Origin: Myxocyprinus asiaticus
Lineage: Eukaryota > Chordata > Actinopteri > Cypriniformes > Catostomidae
Direction of reading: 5' to 3'
NCBI RefSeq assembly: GCF_019703515.2
Contig: NC_059347.1
Span: 20,358,001-20,422,000, forward strand
DNA: 64,000 nucleotides
Within the stretch, counting starts at the first letter, position 1. Each line of letters begins with the position of its first letter. Below the pieces are notes generated by a model, which made no database searches, was not told where the DNA came from, and saw only the letters and a program-made list of their open reading frames with translations. Positions 52,211-63,812 of this stretch are shown here, piece by piece. A program made the translations under genes and the position numbers.

Positions 52211-52799
52211 CAGACTGGTTCGAGCTGACAGAAAGGCTACTCTGTACAATTGTAGTGAGCAGAATAGCATCTCAGAATGCACAACGCATCGAACCTTGAG
52301 GTGGATGGGCTACAACAGCAGAAGAACATGTTCCACTTCTGTCAGCCAAGAACAGAAAGCTAAGGCTACAGTGGGCCTACCATTTGTGTATCTCAGCATA
52401 AATTCCATCAACGTGCACTTAACCCATTAAATTGCAGTAAAATTGCAGAATTGCCTTTACTGGTAAACGCACCACAACTGCTATTCACACATGCAACGGT
52501 TTTCCGTCTTTATTCAGTTTTGCAACCATTCACACATCAGCACCAAAATGCCATTAAACTCTGTGATGTAATCATTCCTCCACTTGGATGAAGAGAAGCG
52601 CTTTAACCCCAGCGGCTTTCGCTCACCGTCTCCGTGTTTATATCCGCGTCTCCTGCTGAACACGTTTAGATGAGCTCTACAATATGGAAAAGCCTTTCAA
52701 GCCCCTCAAGCCCAGGCCCGGGACAAAAGGTCCAGTTGTCCCCTTATCGGCAGCCCTGGGTGTACAGGTGTACCTAATAAAGTGCTCTGTGAGTATATA

Positions 52800-52802
<3 letters not shown>

Positions 52803-52870
<68 letters not shown>
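52803..52870. repeat. (TA)n array, right flank of the nested Tc1
   Basis: About 33 uninterrupted AT units. Together with 51228-51322 it suggests that the Tc1 jumped into one TA array. Confidence 0.95.
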
Positions 52871-52875
<5 letters not shown>

Positions 52876-54880
52876 TGCCTCATATTGCCTCATGTTTCAC
52901 CCCTGTCCCATATTTTGCTGGTAGAAAGTTGGCAACCTTAGAAACAACTGCAGAGGTGCAATCATTGTGAATTCTAACTATATGCAAGTCTGAGTGTCTG
53001 TGTAGTTAAGTGAGTAGTGAAGTGTGTAGGTTAATGATTGGAAAATCTTTCAACAGTTTTTAATGGGATTTGTAAAATAATATTGGAAATAGCATTACCA
53101 TTCTCAAGCTTACTAGTGTTTGGGAGTCTTGCTGTTAGGGGCTTCATTCAAGGGATGCATGAGGTCATGCATCTAGAGCCACTTATAGAGAATGAATCTG
53201 TGATAAAAGTAACTATCACCGTTTTAGAGGGCACTGACTATGGACAGCAGAAAACTATGTATGCCCAAACTGACACTTCAGGACTTATGATTAGTCTACG
53301 ATGGCAGAGACACTCAAAAAGAGACCAGAGGTGGGTGTTCTTCCCTAGATTATCTCATGCCAAAAATGCCATACAGGTAGACAAAAAGAAGGTTTAACAC
53401 AGAGTCCATCAGCTTGAAACATTTACTGTGTTCTAAATTGAAACAACTGTATGCATAGCGCTCACCTGCCACCCAAAAATCTGATAAACCACCCACCAGC
53501 CTGAAAAAATCATAACAGATATGCCTAGTCATTTGCATTGCATTGGTATGTTTTGTTTAACACTCACATGGTCCCTGATGTCAAGTCAAGCTTCATTTTT
53601 GTGCATCCACAGGTGTTCCTCCAAAATGAGCTGAGAATATATTGAACAAAAGATGTGTAGGTAGACAGGTACTGTAGATAAGTTTATGTAGGTAGACAGC
53701 TCAACATAATGGCATTACCACTTACAAAGTATAAACAGGACAGTATCCCTCCTATTGTCTTAAGAAAATGTACCCTCCTTTTGAAAACCATTAAAAATGC
53801 AAATATTCTTGATTAGTGTACAACGCCACTAAAGACAACCCTTCAGTAAAATCTGTTTTATTGTGGTCCTAAAGTGTAAAAGGAAAGGGGAAAAATATAC
53901 AGTATACTGAATATTAATGGAGTAACATAATTTGTAAAGAATTACAAAATGTAAAAAAAAAAAAATAAATAACTTGGCAAATATTGGCAAAAGGATGTCC
54001 CTCAGTTTACATTTATTTCAATTACTTTGTGCATTTTATATTATCTTGACTACATTAAAACAATTTCTGATTTCTGATATAGTATTTCTGCCATCTACTG
54101 TTTTTGGAGAAAACAACATCCAATGGTCTTTTAGAGGCCTTTAGCCCCATTGAACACTTTTATCTAAAATTCTGTTAGTAAGCTTATTTACTGGCACTAC
54201 ATATTACCTGTTCAAAGGTGTGTGTGTGTGTGTGTGTGTGCACAAACCACATTTTAAAGGAAAGTATGTACAAAAAAACTATTTAAAGCTGCTTACCATC
54301 CAGAAAGTCCAAAGGTGAAAGGTCACATCTAGTTCTTCCCATATAAGTAAAAATGGACCCGATAAGACAATGGAAGGAACAGTTTGTTTTAAATAGTTCA
54401 ACTCAATTCTCTTAAACAATTATATACAAAAATATATTTTATTTTGTTTGCTTTGATGGTCTTGACAAAGTCACAACATTTGGTTCTGGTACCAAAAACT
54501 ATGCAGTATTTATAATGTATTCTTTACATGTCCTGGGTCAAAAATGACCCTAAAACAATAAGAGGGTTATGAGATGTAATACCGCAAAAAACAGTGTACT
54601 CCGTAAACTCAGCACAATTGTTCAGAACAAGGCATGGCAGTTGTGACGTGCACAGAACGGGGGCAGCAGGGGCGCAAGCCTGCCTCTTTCGTTCACAAAT
54701 CTAAAGGTGCCCTTTTAGTCGTCCAGAAAATGGGGAGAAATTGTAATAATTAAATTAAAATACTTAAAACAAAATTACAATATAGTAATAATCTCACAAT
54801 AGCAGTAATAATGTGTTATTTTGAGATTTCTTTGTAAATCGCGGGTGTATGAAAGAAAATTAAGCGGAAGTGCCTTTAAG
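52871..54880. other. intergenic, no gene recognised
   Basis: A 119-codon frame at 53038-53397 (plus) lacks an early ATG and matches no family I know. A (TG)n run lies at 54220-54241. The rest is AT-rich without structure I can name. Confidence 0.4.
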
Positions 54881-54894
54881 AGCACGCACTACGG

Positions 54895-55160
54895 CAGATC
54901 GGAGACAGATTCTATTCGCAAGTGATCCTCCCTATGCCCTTTACTCACTCTGAATTGCAGTGCCCTTGAAGTGGGTACTCTGAAGGAAACATGGCATTAC
55001 TGTTTGAATATACCCTTCGCTAACAGTCTTGTGGAAGGGCCATTTGAGAAAATAATTTTTTTTTCACTTTCGTTTTTTTCGAGCTGCAGTGCCCTTCAAG
55101 AGAGCAAAAAATGCAGTTTTTAATTTGCCCTGGAGTATCGAAGTGCCATTACCTCAGATG
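54895..55160 (+). repeat. interspersed repeat, copy 2
   Basis: Same blocks and orientation as 40236-40520 (TCCCTATGCCCTTTACTCAC, TACCCTTCGCTAACAGTCTT, AGTGCCCTTCAAG). Confidence 0.7.
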
Positions 55161-57990
55161 AGTAACAGGTCAGATAAAAAGTCCACTCCATTTATTGTGT
55201 TGTAAGTTCATCAAAAGAATAATACTCGATTGCTACCGCATTTCCAACACTTCCAGGCAGATTTATTAATTAGTGAGCGGTCATGTCATTTTCAGTGAAA
55301 GAAATTCCACGATTTGACTGTTTTCAATTTCCGGTCTCCGGTGTTATCACTTGCATCGGCATATATTCTTAGTGGTAATGCAATGTTTAAAGGTGCATTC
55401 AGTAATTTGGGCTAATTTGAAAAGTTTTACACATTAACAAATAAATTGTGTTTTTGTGAAGAGTGATCTGAATGGTGTGCACTCACATGAGATGAAGACT
55501 GTACTCATAATAGTTTTCTAAAATAGTGTTTTTGTTATACATGGTGCGGGTCACCCCTTCAGTGTGTTTCGCCATGTTGAAATGACATGGTCCGTTGTGT
55601 TTCACTAAACGTCGAAGAAGAAAATCCTTGCGCTCATTGGCTGCCGCCTATGTAGATACACTTGGCTATGCTTAGTGCAGTGTTGTTTGGTGATGCGAAG
55701 AGCAAACAGAATACAATGGAACATACTTATGATCGTGCTTTAGAAGCAGAGACAACAGGAGATTCAGTAGCTGTAGTGCCGAAGAAGTGAAAATGGTCAG
55801 AAGCAAGAAGACAGAAAGACCAGCAAAGGCAAAAAACTAAAGTAAACATTGGAACAGCATACACAAGGTGGAAATATTTGATGACGGAGAAAAACATGAG
55901 TAGTGATGCCGATGTTGCTTCTTTTTTTTGGGCAGGTAAGACATTAATTGTTTAGACACCACTCTTTAAAATAGTATCAGTGAAATTGACAGAAAACTCA
56001 AACAAGTTCCCCTCAAACTTTTTTAAAATCACGTGTGCAGTCAAAATATGTTAGTAATGGACCGTTTTCAGCAGTGTTTACAAACGCAACCGGAAAGCAA
56101 CGTGTAATTTTATTTTCTTTGTTATCACAGCTACAGTAAGGAGGGCCCATCTACCTGCACCTCTATGAAATGGCATACGTCTTCATTCGTTTAGTAGCGT
56201 GGCACAGTGATTGTTGTGGATTTTGAGTAAACATGACGATGGTTTTCTTGGAAACAAACGAGTTCTTCAAATACAGTATTCATGGACATGCTAAATTTGA
56301 TCATCAAAAACAATTGTAATCTTTCCTTTACCATAAAATTCTGTATCGTTAGATAATTGAGGTTTATTTTACACTAAGCAGTTCTCTAATAAAGGTAATA
56401 ACTGTCTTTAGAAATAACGTGAAACGTAGACAGTCTCCAAAGATGATTGATATGAGGGATAGTAATAATCTGTCTTTAATTGTAGAAGTCTTGAATTCGG
56501 ACGTTTGTTTTTAGGCAAAGCAATTATATTATAGTAGTAACAAATGACTTTAGAAATTACCTCAAACTTCGACATTTTCCAGGTACAAATAATATTCCAG
56601 CTGGCGGGGGCAGCAGAGACGATTGTGCTTATCCACATCGATGGGTGGCAGTACAGAGTCAAACACCACTGTCGTATCGGTACTTAAATTACACGAAGAA
56701 GAGCAATGCTAATGCTAGCTAGAGAACCACTGAATGCCCCTGTAAGTTAAAAACATGTGGCTGTATAGTGCCGATACTTTACAGTGTCGAGATGATCGTT
56801 TTTTTATTGACAGTGCCTCAACTGAGTGTGTAGATGTCATGAAGTGATGGTCTGAGGTTAGTTAGGTTGAAATCGTTAACTACTTTGTGTTGTAATGACA
56901 ACCAACAACAGCACAAATGAATTTTTACTCCAAAAAAACTTAAATGGTTGTTGTTCTCTGTCTGCATCGCTCATTTTGATAATTTTCAAAGTGAGTCTCG
57001 AGACCAGAAACAGAAAACAGGCAATTAGAATCATCATGGTGCCGCCCAGTGGTTACTCAGGAAACTGCATTAAAAAAATCAGTGCCCTTTTTTTAATCCT
57101 TCCGCCCCTGTCCTTGCTAAGGTAGTGCACGCCACTGCATGGCAGTGTAAACAGACTTCTCATAGCAGAATAATCATATTACAGTATGTCAAGTGTAAAG
57201 TGGCATATGGCGCGGGTAAACAGTCATAGTAAGAATACAGTATACTTAGAAAGCCAAAACGCAGTTACTATTCTACCTCCATAAAGGAGAAAAAAAGGCC
57301 TTACATTTTTTTGATCGTCCGTGCCAGTGATTACATTACGTGAGTATGTGACATTTACCCAGTAGGTGCAACTGATTTGCTGAAAGGCAGACGTTGGTCA
57401 ATGAATGCAACCAGTCCATCTGTGCATGGTCTCCCCACTTCAGAACTTGTGATGTAACGTTGTCAGATTTTAAGGATTTGGAATAATGCAATGCAGAAAG
57501 AAAGGCTTTGTTGCTTTTCGTAGTTTGACTCCACAGTGTTGTTACAAAGATTTCTGCGGTGTGGACAATTAAATGGCCACATACTTTTTTGATTATTAAA
57601 TCAGTTAAATTATCTGCTCCAATACTTAAACATAGTGTATCTCTTTACTAACTCAAATGTCACAAACTTCGCTAGTTCGTGTTCATTCAGGCCTGAGTTT
57701 GCTACTGCATTACATACATTCCTGTTCTCAGCAGCAGATGGCGCTGTTGATACAGTAAACAAAAATATGTGCACGTCAGCAGATGACGCTGCTGGTCAAT
57801 ACAAGGACGAGCAGCACTCGTGAAACTGTTGATATATGTTAATAAACAAACAAACAAAAACTAGATCTACACTTTTGTGTTGCCAGCCTTATATATATAT
57901 ATATATATAAAGCGGCATTACATTCAAATAATGAATGAAGGGAAGAGACACAAACTGCTTATTGGCACTTTTTGTCTGTTTCGGGTTACT
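55161..57990. other. intergenic, repeat fragments
   Basis: At about 55388 AAAGGTGCATTCAGTAATTT resembles the left end of a common fish MITE, without a clear right end. A short (TA)n run lies at 57889-57909. No gene recognised. Confidence 0.35.
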
Positions 57991-57994
57991 CTTT

Positions 57995-58560
57995 GCAAAA
58001 GTTTTAGGCACTTGTGAAAAATGCTGGGAATTGAGAATATTTTCAAAAATAATGGCACGAATTGTTTTTATTCAATTAACTTAATACAAACTGCAGTAAA
58101 CATAAAAAACAAAGTACATCAAAATGTGGTGTGACTGTGACCACCCTTTGCCTCTAAAACAGCACCAGTTCTCATGGTACACTTGCATTCAGTTTTTCAA
58201 GGTTGTTCCAAGCATCTTGGAGAACTTGCCACAGCTCCTTTATCGATATCTCAGTTGCTTCATAATCTTCATGTATTCCCAGTCTCAAAACTATTGAGAC
58301 AAGGGCCAAGTTGTAAGAAACCCTTAGATACAGTTGTAACAGGATTGTAAAGGATTTTCTTAACTTCAGGGGTTTCTTGCAACTGGTACCAGGACTCTTC
58401 TTCTTCTTCTATTTGCAAAAGCAATGTTTGAAAATCTAAAAAAAAAAAAGTCCTCTGAAAAACTAAAGCAAAATATATAAATTAACTGTCTTAAATATTT
58501 TTCTGTGTGTGTGAAATATTTAATGTGCCAAAGGTTTTTGCCCAGTACTGTATAGGATAA
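57995..58560. mobile_element. Tc1-derived MITE
   Basis: Left TTTGCAAAAGTTTTAGGCAC and right GTGCCAAAGGTTTTTGCCCA are inverted with mismatches. The interior has GTGACCACCCTTTGCCTCTA, as in other Tc1 deletion derivatives. Transposase lost. Confidence 0.6.
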
Positions 58561-58733
58561 AAAGTGCAAAATAATTTAAAGCTGGGTCTGAAGCTTAATT
58601 AAATGCGTTGTAAAGGCCTAAAGATGAAGATATAGAGCACAAGGACAAAATAATAGAGCTTTTCAATGTAAGTGCATCTTCAAACATTGAGAAATGCAAA
58701 AGAGTTGACAAAACTGAATACACATTGGTATCT

Positions 58734-58739
58734 TTTATT
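58734..58739 (-). terminator. candidate notch1 polyadenylation signal
   Basis: AATAAA on the minus strand, about 1.84 kb after the notch1 stop codon, in AT-rich sequence. Candidate only. Confidence 0.4.
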
Positions 58740-59875
58740 ATTCAAAGAAATATTTACAGACAGTAGAACGGATAGAAAATACTCTGCATGTAAACTACAA
58801 GTTTGTTAGGTAACATTTACAGATATTATATACTCAGTGCTGTTCAAATTTCTTGTGGCTTAAAAAGGATAATATATGCCACCACCATGCCCCTTAGAGC
58901 GACTTGTTTTTCTGATTTTGTGGCAAACTATTGGTCAATAAATAGTGAGTCATAAATCATCTAATTATGTTATTCTATTTGTCATATCCTTTAATCATTT
59001 GTGTGTATACATCTCTTAATATTTGTCTCTACCCCAGTGATACTGAGAAATTTTTTTGTTTGTTTTTTGTGCAGGATAGAAAACATAACTACTGTACGTA
59101 GCATTAAAATATTCCAAATTTCCATGGCACACTTAAGATTTCTGAAACAAAATCCTGTTTACATGACAAACGCATACAGTATATCTATTTACAACAGCCA
59201 TAGGCTCAAACGAAGATACAAAACTGGAAGTACAGTAAAGAGAAGTTCAATTTGAAACACCTCCACAAAACCCCAGACACTTTTGGCCATGTGACCAGTT
59301 CTACAAAATTGGAGGAAAGATACAAAGCACTTGAAATTGGCACTTGTTTCATACAAGTCGACATCAATTATTACCTGTAAGTAGCTCAGATCCTCACTTT
59401 TACAACCACACTCACAGTGGGTGTTTAGCAGTCTGCTTTTTGCAGGCATTTTATGTAAAAGAAAGGAAGAACGAAAATCACTTTGAACAACTATACATAT
59501 GTTTAATATTAATACCACTACATATTTGTAGTATAGACCTTGTAACACAAAAGAATGAGAACCTAACCAGAACAGATATCAGAAATAATAACTTGAATTA
59601 AGAACTTGTTCTTCTAATAACGGAAAAGCAGCTTGTTTCAGAAAACATAAATCTAACTGAGCTTTGTAACACTGAAGTTTGTCATATAAAACATGCTCTC
59701 TAAAATGCCCATACAAGAACATTGCATTTTTAAAAGCTTATACAACAAGAGTAAAAAAAAAATAATAATAATAATAATAAAAAAATAATAATAATGGCCA
59801 ATCAACAGAAATAAAGAAAGAGGCAAATTTTCAGACCAATAAATACCCTGTGTGTACATGGGAGTACAGGATATT

Positions 59876-60334
59876 TATTTAAAAAAAATAATAAGTAAAT
59901 CGCCTTTTCTCCCAATTTGGAATGCCCAATTCCCACTACTTAGTAGGACCTCGTGGTGGCATGGTTACTCACCTCAATCCAGGTAGCGGAGGACAAGTCT
60001 CAGTTGCCTCTGCTTCTGAGACCGTCAATCCACGCATCTTATCACGTGGCTCGTTGTGCATGACACCGCGGAGACTCCCAGCATGTGGAGGCTCATGGTA
60101 CTCATGCCATGGTACCGCAATCCACGCACAACTTACCACGTGCCCCATTGAAAGCGAGAACCACTAATCGCGACCATGAGGAGGTTACCCCATGTGACTC
60201 TACCCTCCCTAGCAACCGGGCCAATTTGGTTGCTTAGGAGACCTGGCTGGAGTCACTCAGCACACCCTGGATTCGAACTTGCGACTCCAGGGGTGGTAGT
60301 CAGCGTCAGTACTTGCTGAGCTACCCAGACCCCC
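59876..60334 (-). mobile_element. tRNA-derived SINE in the notch1 3' UTR, perfect 13-bp TSD
   Basis: Antisense on the plus strand: box B complement GGATTCGAAC (60269-60278), box A complement CTGAGCTA (60316-60323), and a tail near 59880-59910. The flanks AGTACAGGATATT (59863-59875 and 60335-60347) are identical. It therefore inserted 240 bases beyond the notch1 stop, sense to the gene. Confidence 0.9.
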
Positions 60335-60575
60335 AGTACAGGATATTATTGACAAAAAGCATAAGCATTACATCAAAAAATGTCATTTCATCAAGAATTA
60401 TTATTTTTTTTTGCCCAAATAAAAATAAAAACAGGTGAAAAAGTATAAATAAGAAAACTTCAATAAATTAAAAAAAAAAAAAAAAAAAAATGTGGTTAGA
60501 CAACAGGCAAATAAAAGACCCTTCAGTAAGCAGGCTTATGGTTTTCGCATTTGAAAGTGCACCACTTTTAATGAC

Positions 60576-61916
60576 CTATTTGAATGCTTCCGGTATGTGT
60601 CCGATTTGCGACTGCATGCTGGTGGGCGGGCTTGAAATACCCTCCGACCAGTCAGACATATTGGAATGGGGCGAGGAGCTGGACCACTGGTCAGGTGAAC
60701 CCGGAGAGGGCGTGAGGAAAGGGTGGTCAGGCACTTGGAGTTGGTGGTTGGGCGTGTTGGCATCCATGGTGGCTGTGTAGCTGTGCTGGGAAGGTGGCGT
60801 GAGGAACTGTGTGCCAGCCATGCTGGATCCCAGAGAGGACGGGTTCAGCAGCTGGGTCTCCTGGGGGATTATCGTGTGGATGGGCATGCTGTTTCCGGTG
60901 CCCTGCTGGTGCTCCGGACCACTCAACTCATTGCTGATGAAGTTCTGGCTCATACTGTTGGGTGGATTTGAGCTGTGGTGCTGCTGCAGCTGGACACTTG
61001 ATTGCTGCTGCTGTCTCTGTTGCATGCTCTGCTGCATCTGCTGCATTTGCTGCGGCTGCATTAGACGCGGCTGTGTGGCGAGATGTGTGTTCTGCAGGCC
61101 TTGATAGTTCATCATCTGAGACAGGGTGGTGGAATGGCCATTGTGGAGAGATGTCATAAGGCCATGCTGGCCAGATTGGTGACCTGAGGTGTTCCTCATG
61201 GCCCCAAATTGATTTTGCGGAGCCATATTACTGTGCATCCGGCCAAGCCACTCACATTGGCCATTCATGCCATTTGATCCGTTAGAACCAGCCACTGGCA
61301 GATGGGTGAGACGTGGGGGTAACGGATCAAACTGTATATGTGCCAGTTCCTGCTTGTTGCCCATACCCAGGTGGTTGACGCCCATGTGGGTGTCTGAGAT
61401 GCCTTGCAAGTGATTAAGCGACATGGAAGGTGATTGCTGGAATGGCGATGTCATTAGAGGTGGGGAGGCAACGTCAGAAATGTACCCGTGGGGCGATTCC
61501 AGGGAGTCCACGGGCGAGAGCACAGCCGAGCTGTCTAGCAAGTTTCCCTTCCCGTCTTGTGCCTTCTTCTTCTTGGCTTTCATATCTTTGCCATCCTTGC
61601 AACCAATGCTTTTCGCGCTCGGCTTGCGGGGCTTCTTATTCTGTACGGCGGGTTTCATGCTGCCCATAAAGGCGTTGGGAGAGCAGAGAGGTGGGGATAT
61701 GGTGGTGCAGAGAGGGGCGCTGTGCATGGGAGGGCTATGGACCAAGTTGTACTCATCTATGAGCTGCACGATATCATGGTGCATCCTGTCTTGAGCGATA
61801 TCTCGTGGGAGTCGATCCATATGATCTGTTATTTCCCGATTAGCGAAATGCTCAAGGAGAACTTTAGCAGTCTCATAGCTTCCTTCCCTTGCTGCCAAGA
61901 ATAGAGGAGTCTCCTC
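60576..61916 (-). CDS. notch1: notch1 last exon (last ankyrin repeat, transactivation and PEST region)
   Basis: 1341 bases (446 codons plus stop), acceptor TATTCAG. It opens with [20 protein letters not shown] and the last ankyrin repeat through [14 protein letters not shown]. Then come basic clusters, [19 protein letters not shown], a Gln-rich stretch (plus-strand about 60980-61070) and the C-terminal degron and IPEAFK. Its single-exon architecture is usual for Notch C-termini. Confidence 0.96.
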   Translation of the reverse strand, partial: EETPLFLAAREGSYETAKVLLEHFANREITDHMDRLPRDIAQDRMHHDIVQLIDEYNLVHSPPMHSAPLCTTISPPLCSPNAFMGSMKPAVQNKKPRKPSAKSIGCKDGKDMKAKKKKAQDGKGNLLDSSAVLSPVDSLESPHGYISDVASPPLMTSPFQQSPSMSLNHLQGISDTHMGVNHLGMGNKQELAHIQFDPLPPRLTHLPVAGSNGSNGMNGQCEWLGRMHSNMAPQNQFGAMRNTSGHQSGQHGLMTSLHNGHSTTLSQMMNYQGLQNTHLATQPRLMQPQQMQQMQQSMQQRQQQQSSVQLQQHHSSNPPNSMSQNFISNELSGPEHQQGTGNSMPIHTIIPQETQLLNPSSLGSSMAGTQFLTPPSQHSYTATMDANTPNHQLQVPDHPFLTPSPGSPDQWSSSSPHSNMSDWSEGISSPPTSMQSQIGHIPEAFK

Positions 61917-63669
61917 CTGAATACATATATAAAAAAAATAGAGTTTAATTTGTAAACCAAAGGCATTTTTCTAATACATTTTGGCACTGAAAATGTTTTC
62001 GTACATTGATGTTAATCTGGAATTAAAAAAAATTTTTGTACACAAATTAATTCATTATAATTGCTAAAAAAAAAAATCCAATATTTTTTTACACTTTTAA
62101 AGGGATAGTTCACCCAAAAATAAACATTCTCTCATCATTTACTCACCCTCATGCCATCCCAGATGTGTATTACTTTCTTTCTTCAGCAGAACACAAATGA
62201 AGATTTTTAGAAGAATTTCTCAGCTCTTTTGGTCCAGACAATGCAAGTGAATGGGTGCAAAATTTTGAAGCTCCAACAATCACAAGTCAGCATAAAAGTA
62301 ATCCATATGACTCCAGTGGTTAAATCAGTGTCTCCAGAAGCGATTTGATAGGTGTGGGTGAGAAACAGATCAATATTTAAGTACATTTTTACTATAAATT
62401 CTCCTCCCTTATATCGATTCTCTTGGCCTGCAATCCGATATTTGCAGATACTTCAAAGTCTGCCGCGATACGATTTGATTCAGGGCCCTGCGATTGATAT
62501 TCCGATATTATGTGCCTATTTTACACAATCAATTAAACATTTTTTTTGCCCTCAAATGCAACCAAAATCTAATTTGAATATTTTATTGAGCTCTCTGAAA
62601 AGTGCAATTTTATATCCAAATTGGGACATCAACAACAAAATAAGGTACTTCAGATGTTGAAAAAAATTATACAGATAATAATATAAAAAATAAAGTCACA
62701 CACAAGTGATCATCAATCGTTTGATTACAGCTTATTTTTTAGTTTAATCCAATTCAAAGTACTTAGATACCCATGACTTGTTTCCAACTATCTGTGGTTT
62801 TCTTGGCTACAACTTCCACAGTTGTAATGAAAAATTCTGTTACAGTTAACTGGGATAAATGTTAGTAAGGGTGTAGATGTGTAAAGTCTTATAACTGATG
62901 CTGGAGCTGAGCAGGTGATTTCTCTTTCCCTCGTTAGTGCTGTTCAGAATGTCGGCGGTGTCAAGACATCCATGTCCCACATGAAAATCGTATTAGCGCT
63001 CATAAAATGAAATGAATGTAATAAGGTTGCTTCATCACCTGACGGATATGCATATGGATGTGGCTGACATGAGAGTATTAAAATAAAGGTGCATCTTAAA
63101 AAAAGATGTATATCAATACTGAACCAACAACATTGGATTGTTGGTTATTGGATCGATGCATCGATCCAGATCGATGAATTGTTACACCCCTAATGGATTT
63201 AACCACTGGAGTCATATTTATTTATGCTGCATTTTTATGTGATTTTTGGAGTGTCAAAATTTTGGCACCCATTCACTTGCATTGTATGGACCTACAGAGC
63301 TGAAATATTCATTAGAAATCTTCAATTGTGTTCTGTAGAAGAAAGAAAGTCATACATATCTGGGATGGCATGAGAGTGAGTAAATGATGAGAGAATTTTC
63401 ATTTTTGGGTAAACTATTCCTTTAAGCCTATTTTATATATATCTCGTCAATTTGTGAATATTTGATATACTGCCCATTCCTATCTGAAATCTATCATGAA
63501 ATGTGGATAGTGTAATGTCTACAATAACACAAAGTAAAATGTGTGATGCAAAACAATGAAGTGCTGCTTACCTTATTGTTCTGCATATCTTTATTTGCCC
63601 CATTCTTCAGCAATACCATGGCTGCATCTACGTTATTCACAGCTGCTGCCCAGTGAAGAGCAGATTTGC
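60576..63669 (-). CDS. notch1: notch1, C-terminal two exons of the Notch1 receptor
   Basis: Notch1 is a single-pass receptor whose cleaved intracellular domain enters the nucleus and activates transcription with RBPJ and Mastermind. Two exons are visible (63669-63572 and 61916-60576), phase-matched, encoding the last ankyrin repeats ([40 protein letters not shown]), basic nuclear-localisation-like KKPRKP and KAKKKK stretches, a Gln/Met-rich transactivation region, and the PEST tail. The tail has the [10 protein letters not shown] phosphodegron, WSSSSP, and the terminal IPEAFK, all diagnostic of Notch1 rather than Notch2/3. The extracellular, transmembrane and N-terminal ankyrin parts lie right of the window. 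Teleosts have two notch1 copies; which one this is cannot be decided here. Confidence 0.95.
62097..63426. repeat. fold-back MITE (family A) with a hAT-like insert, notch1 intron
   Basis: The left arm AAAGGGATAGTTCACCCAAA to about 62410 mirrors the right arm from 63190 to 63426. Between them about 780 bases form a second element with GATCGATGCATCGATCC and a right end TTGTTACACCCCTA. It occupies the last notch1 intron. Confidence 0.75.
63572..63669 (-). CDS. notch1: notch1 penultimate exon (ankyrin repeat)
   Basis: 98 bases between a GCTACAG acceptor and a GTAAGC donor, encoding [20 protein letters not shown] followed by [12 protein letters not shown]. This is an ankyrin repeat of the Notch intracellular domain. 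It needs one base from an upstream exon beyond the window and ends in phase 0. Confidence 0.94.
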
Positions 63670-63812
63670 CTGTAGCACAAACAGAAACAACTTCAGCATG
63701 TACTCAGTGACATTTATTTAGTAGAAACAACATGCAATTGTCATAAATCTTACATTCATATGAACATTCATTCAAGCAAACTAATAAAATCATTAAAAAA
63801 AAAATACTATAC

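Larger units (their letters stand above)
51324..52793 (+). mobile_element. Tc1-like element with nested MITE and SINE
   Basis: Inverted ends: TTCACCGACCACGTTATTAG then GAACACCTGTACACC at the left, TGTACAGGTGTACCTAATAA then AGTGCTCTGTGAG at the right. TA lies on each side. The N-terminal transposase region is visible (MGKKCDLNDL, GLSISVTADLLGFS at about 51465-51640), ending in a stop; the DDE domain is absent and replaced by unrelated sequence (about 52440-52740). Two younger elements lie inside. Confidence 0.8.
58734..60575 (-). other. notch1: notch1 3' untranslated region (inferred)
   Basis: About 1.85 kb after the notch1 stop has no coding potential and is AT-rich. A canonical AATAAA lies on the minus strand at 58739-58734, the last one before sequence that looks intergenic. 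The length is plausible for a Notch1 3' UTR once the 0.46-kb SINE at 59876-60334 is subtracted. The exact cleavage site is inferred; other TTTATT motifs on the plus strand (for example near 59874) could be used. Confidence 0.5.

Noticed and set aside
60723..61904. Plus-strand open frames over the notch1 last exon
   Set aside because: Antisense shadows of the notch1 coding sequence; Cys/Ser-rich only because the sense strand is Gln-rich.
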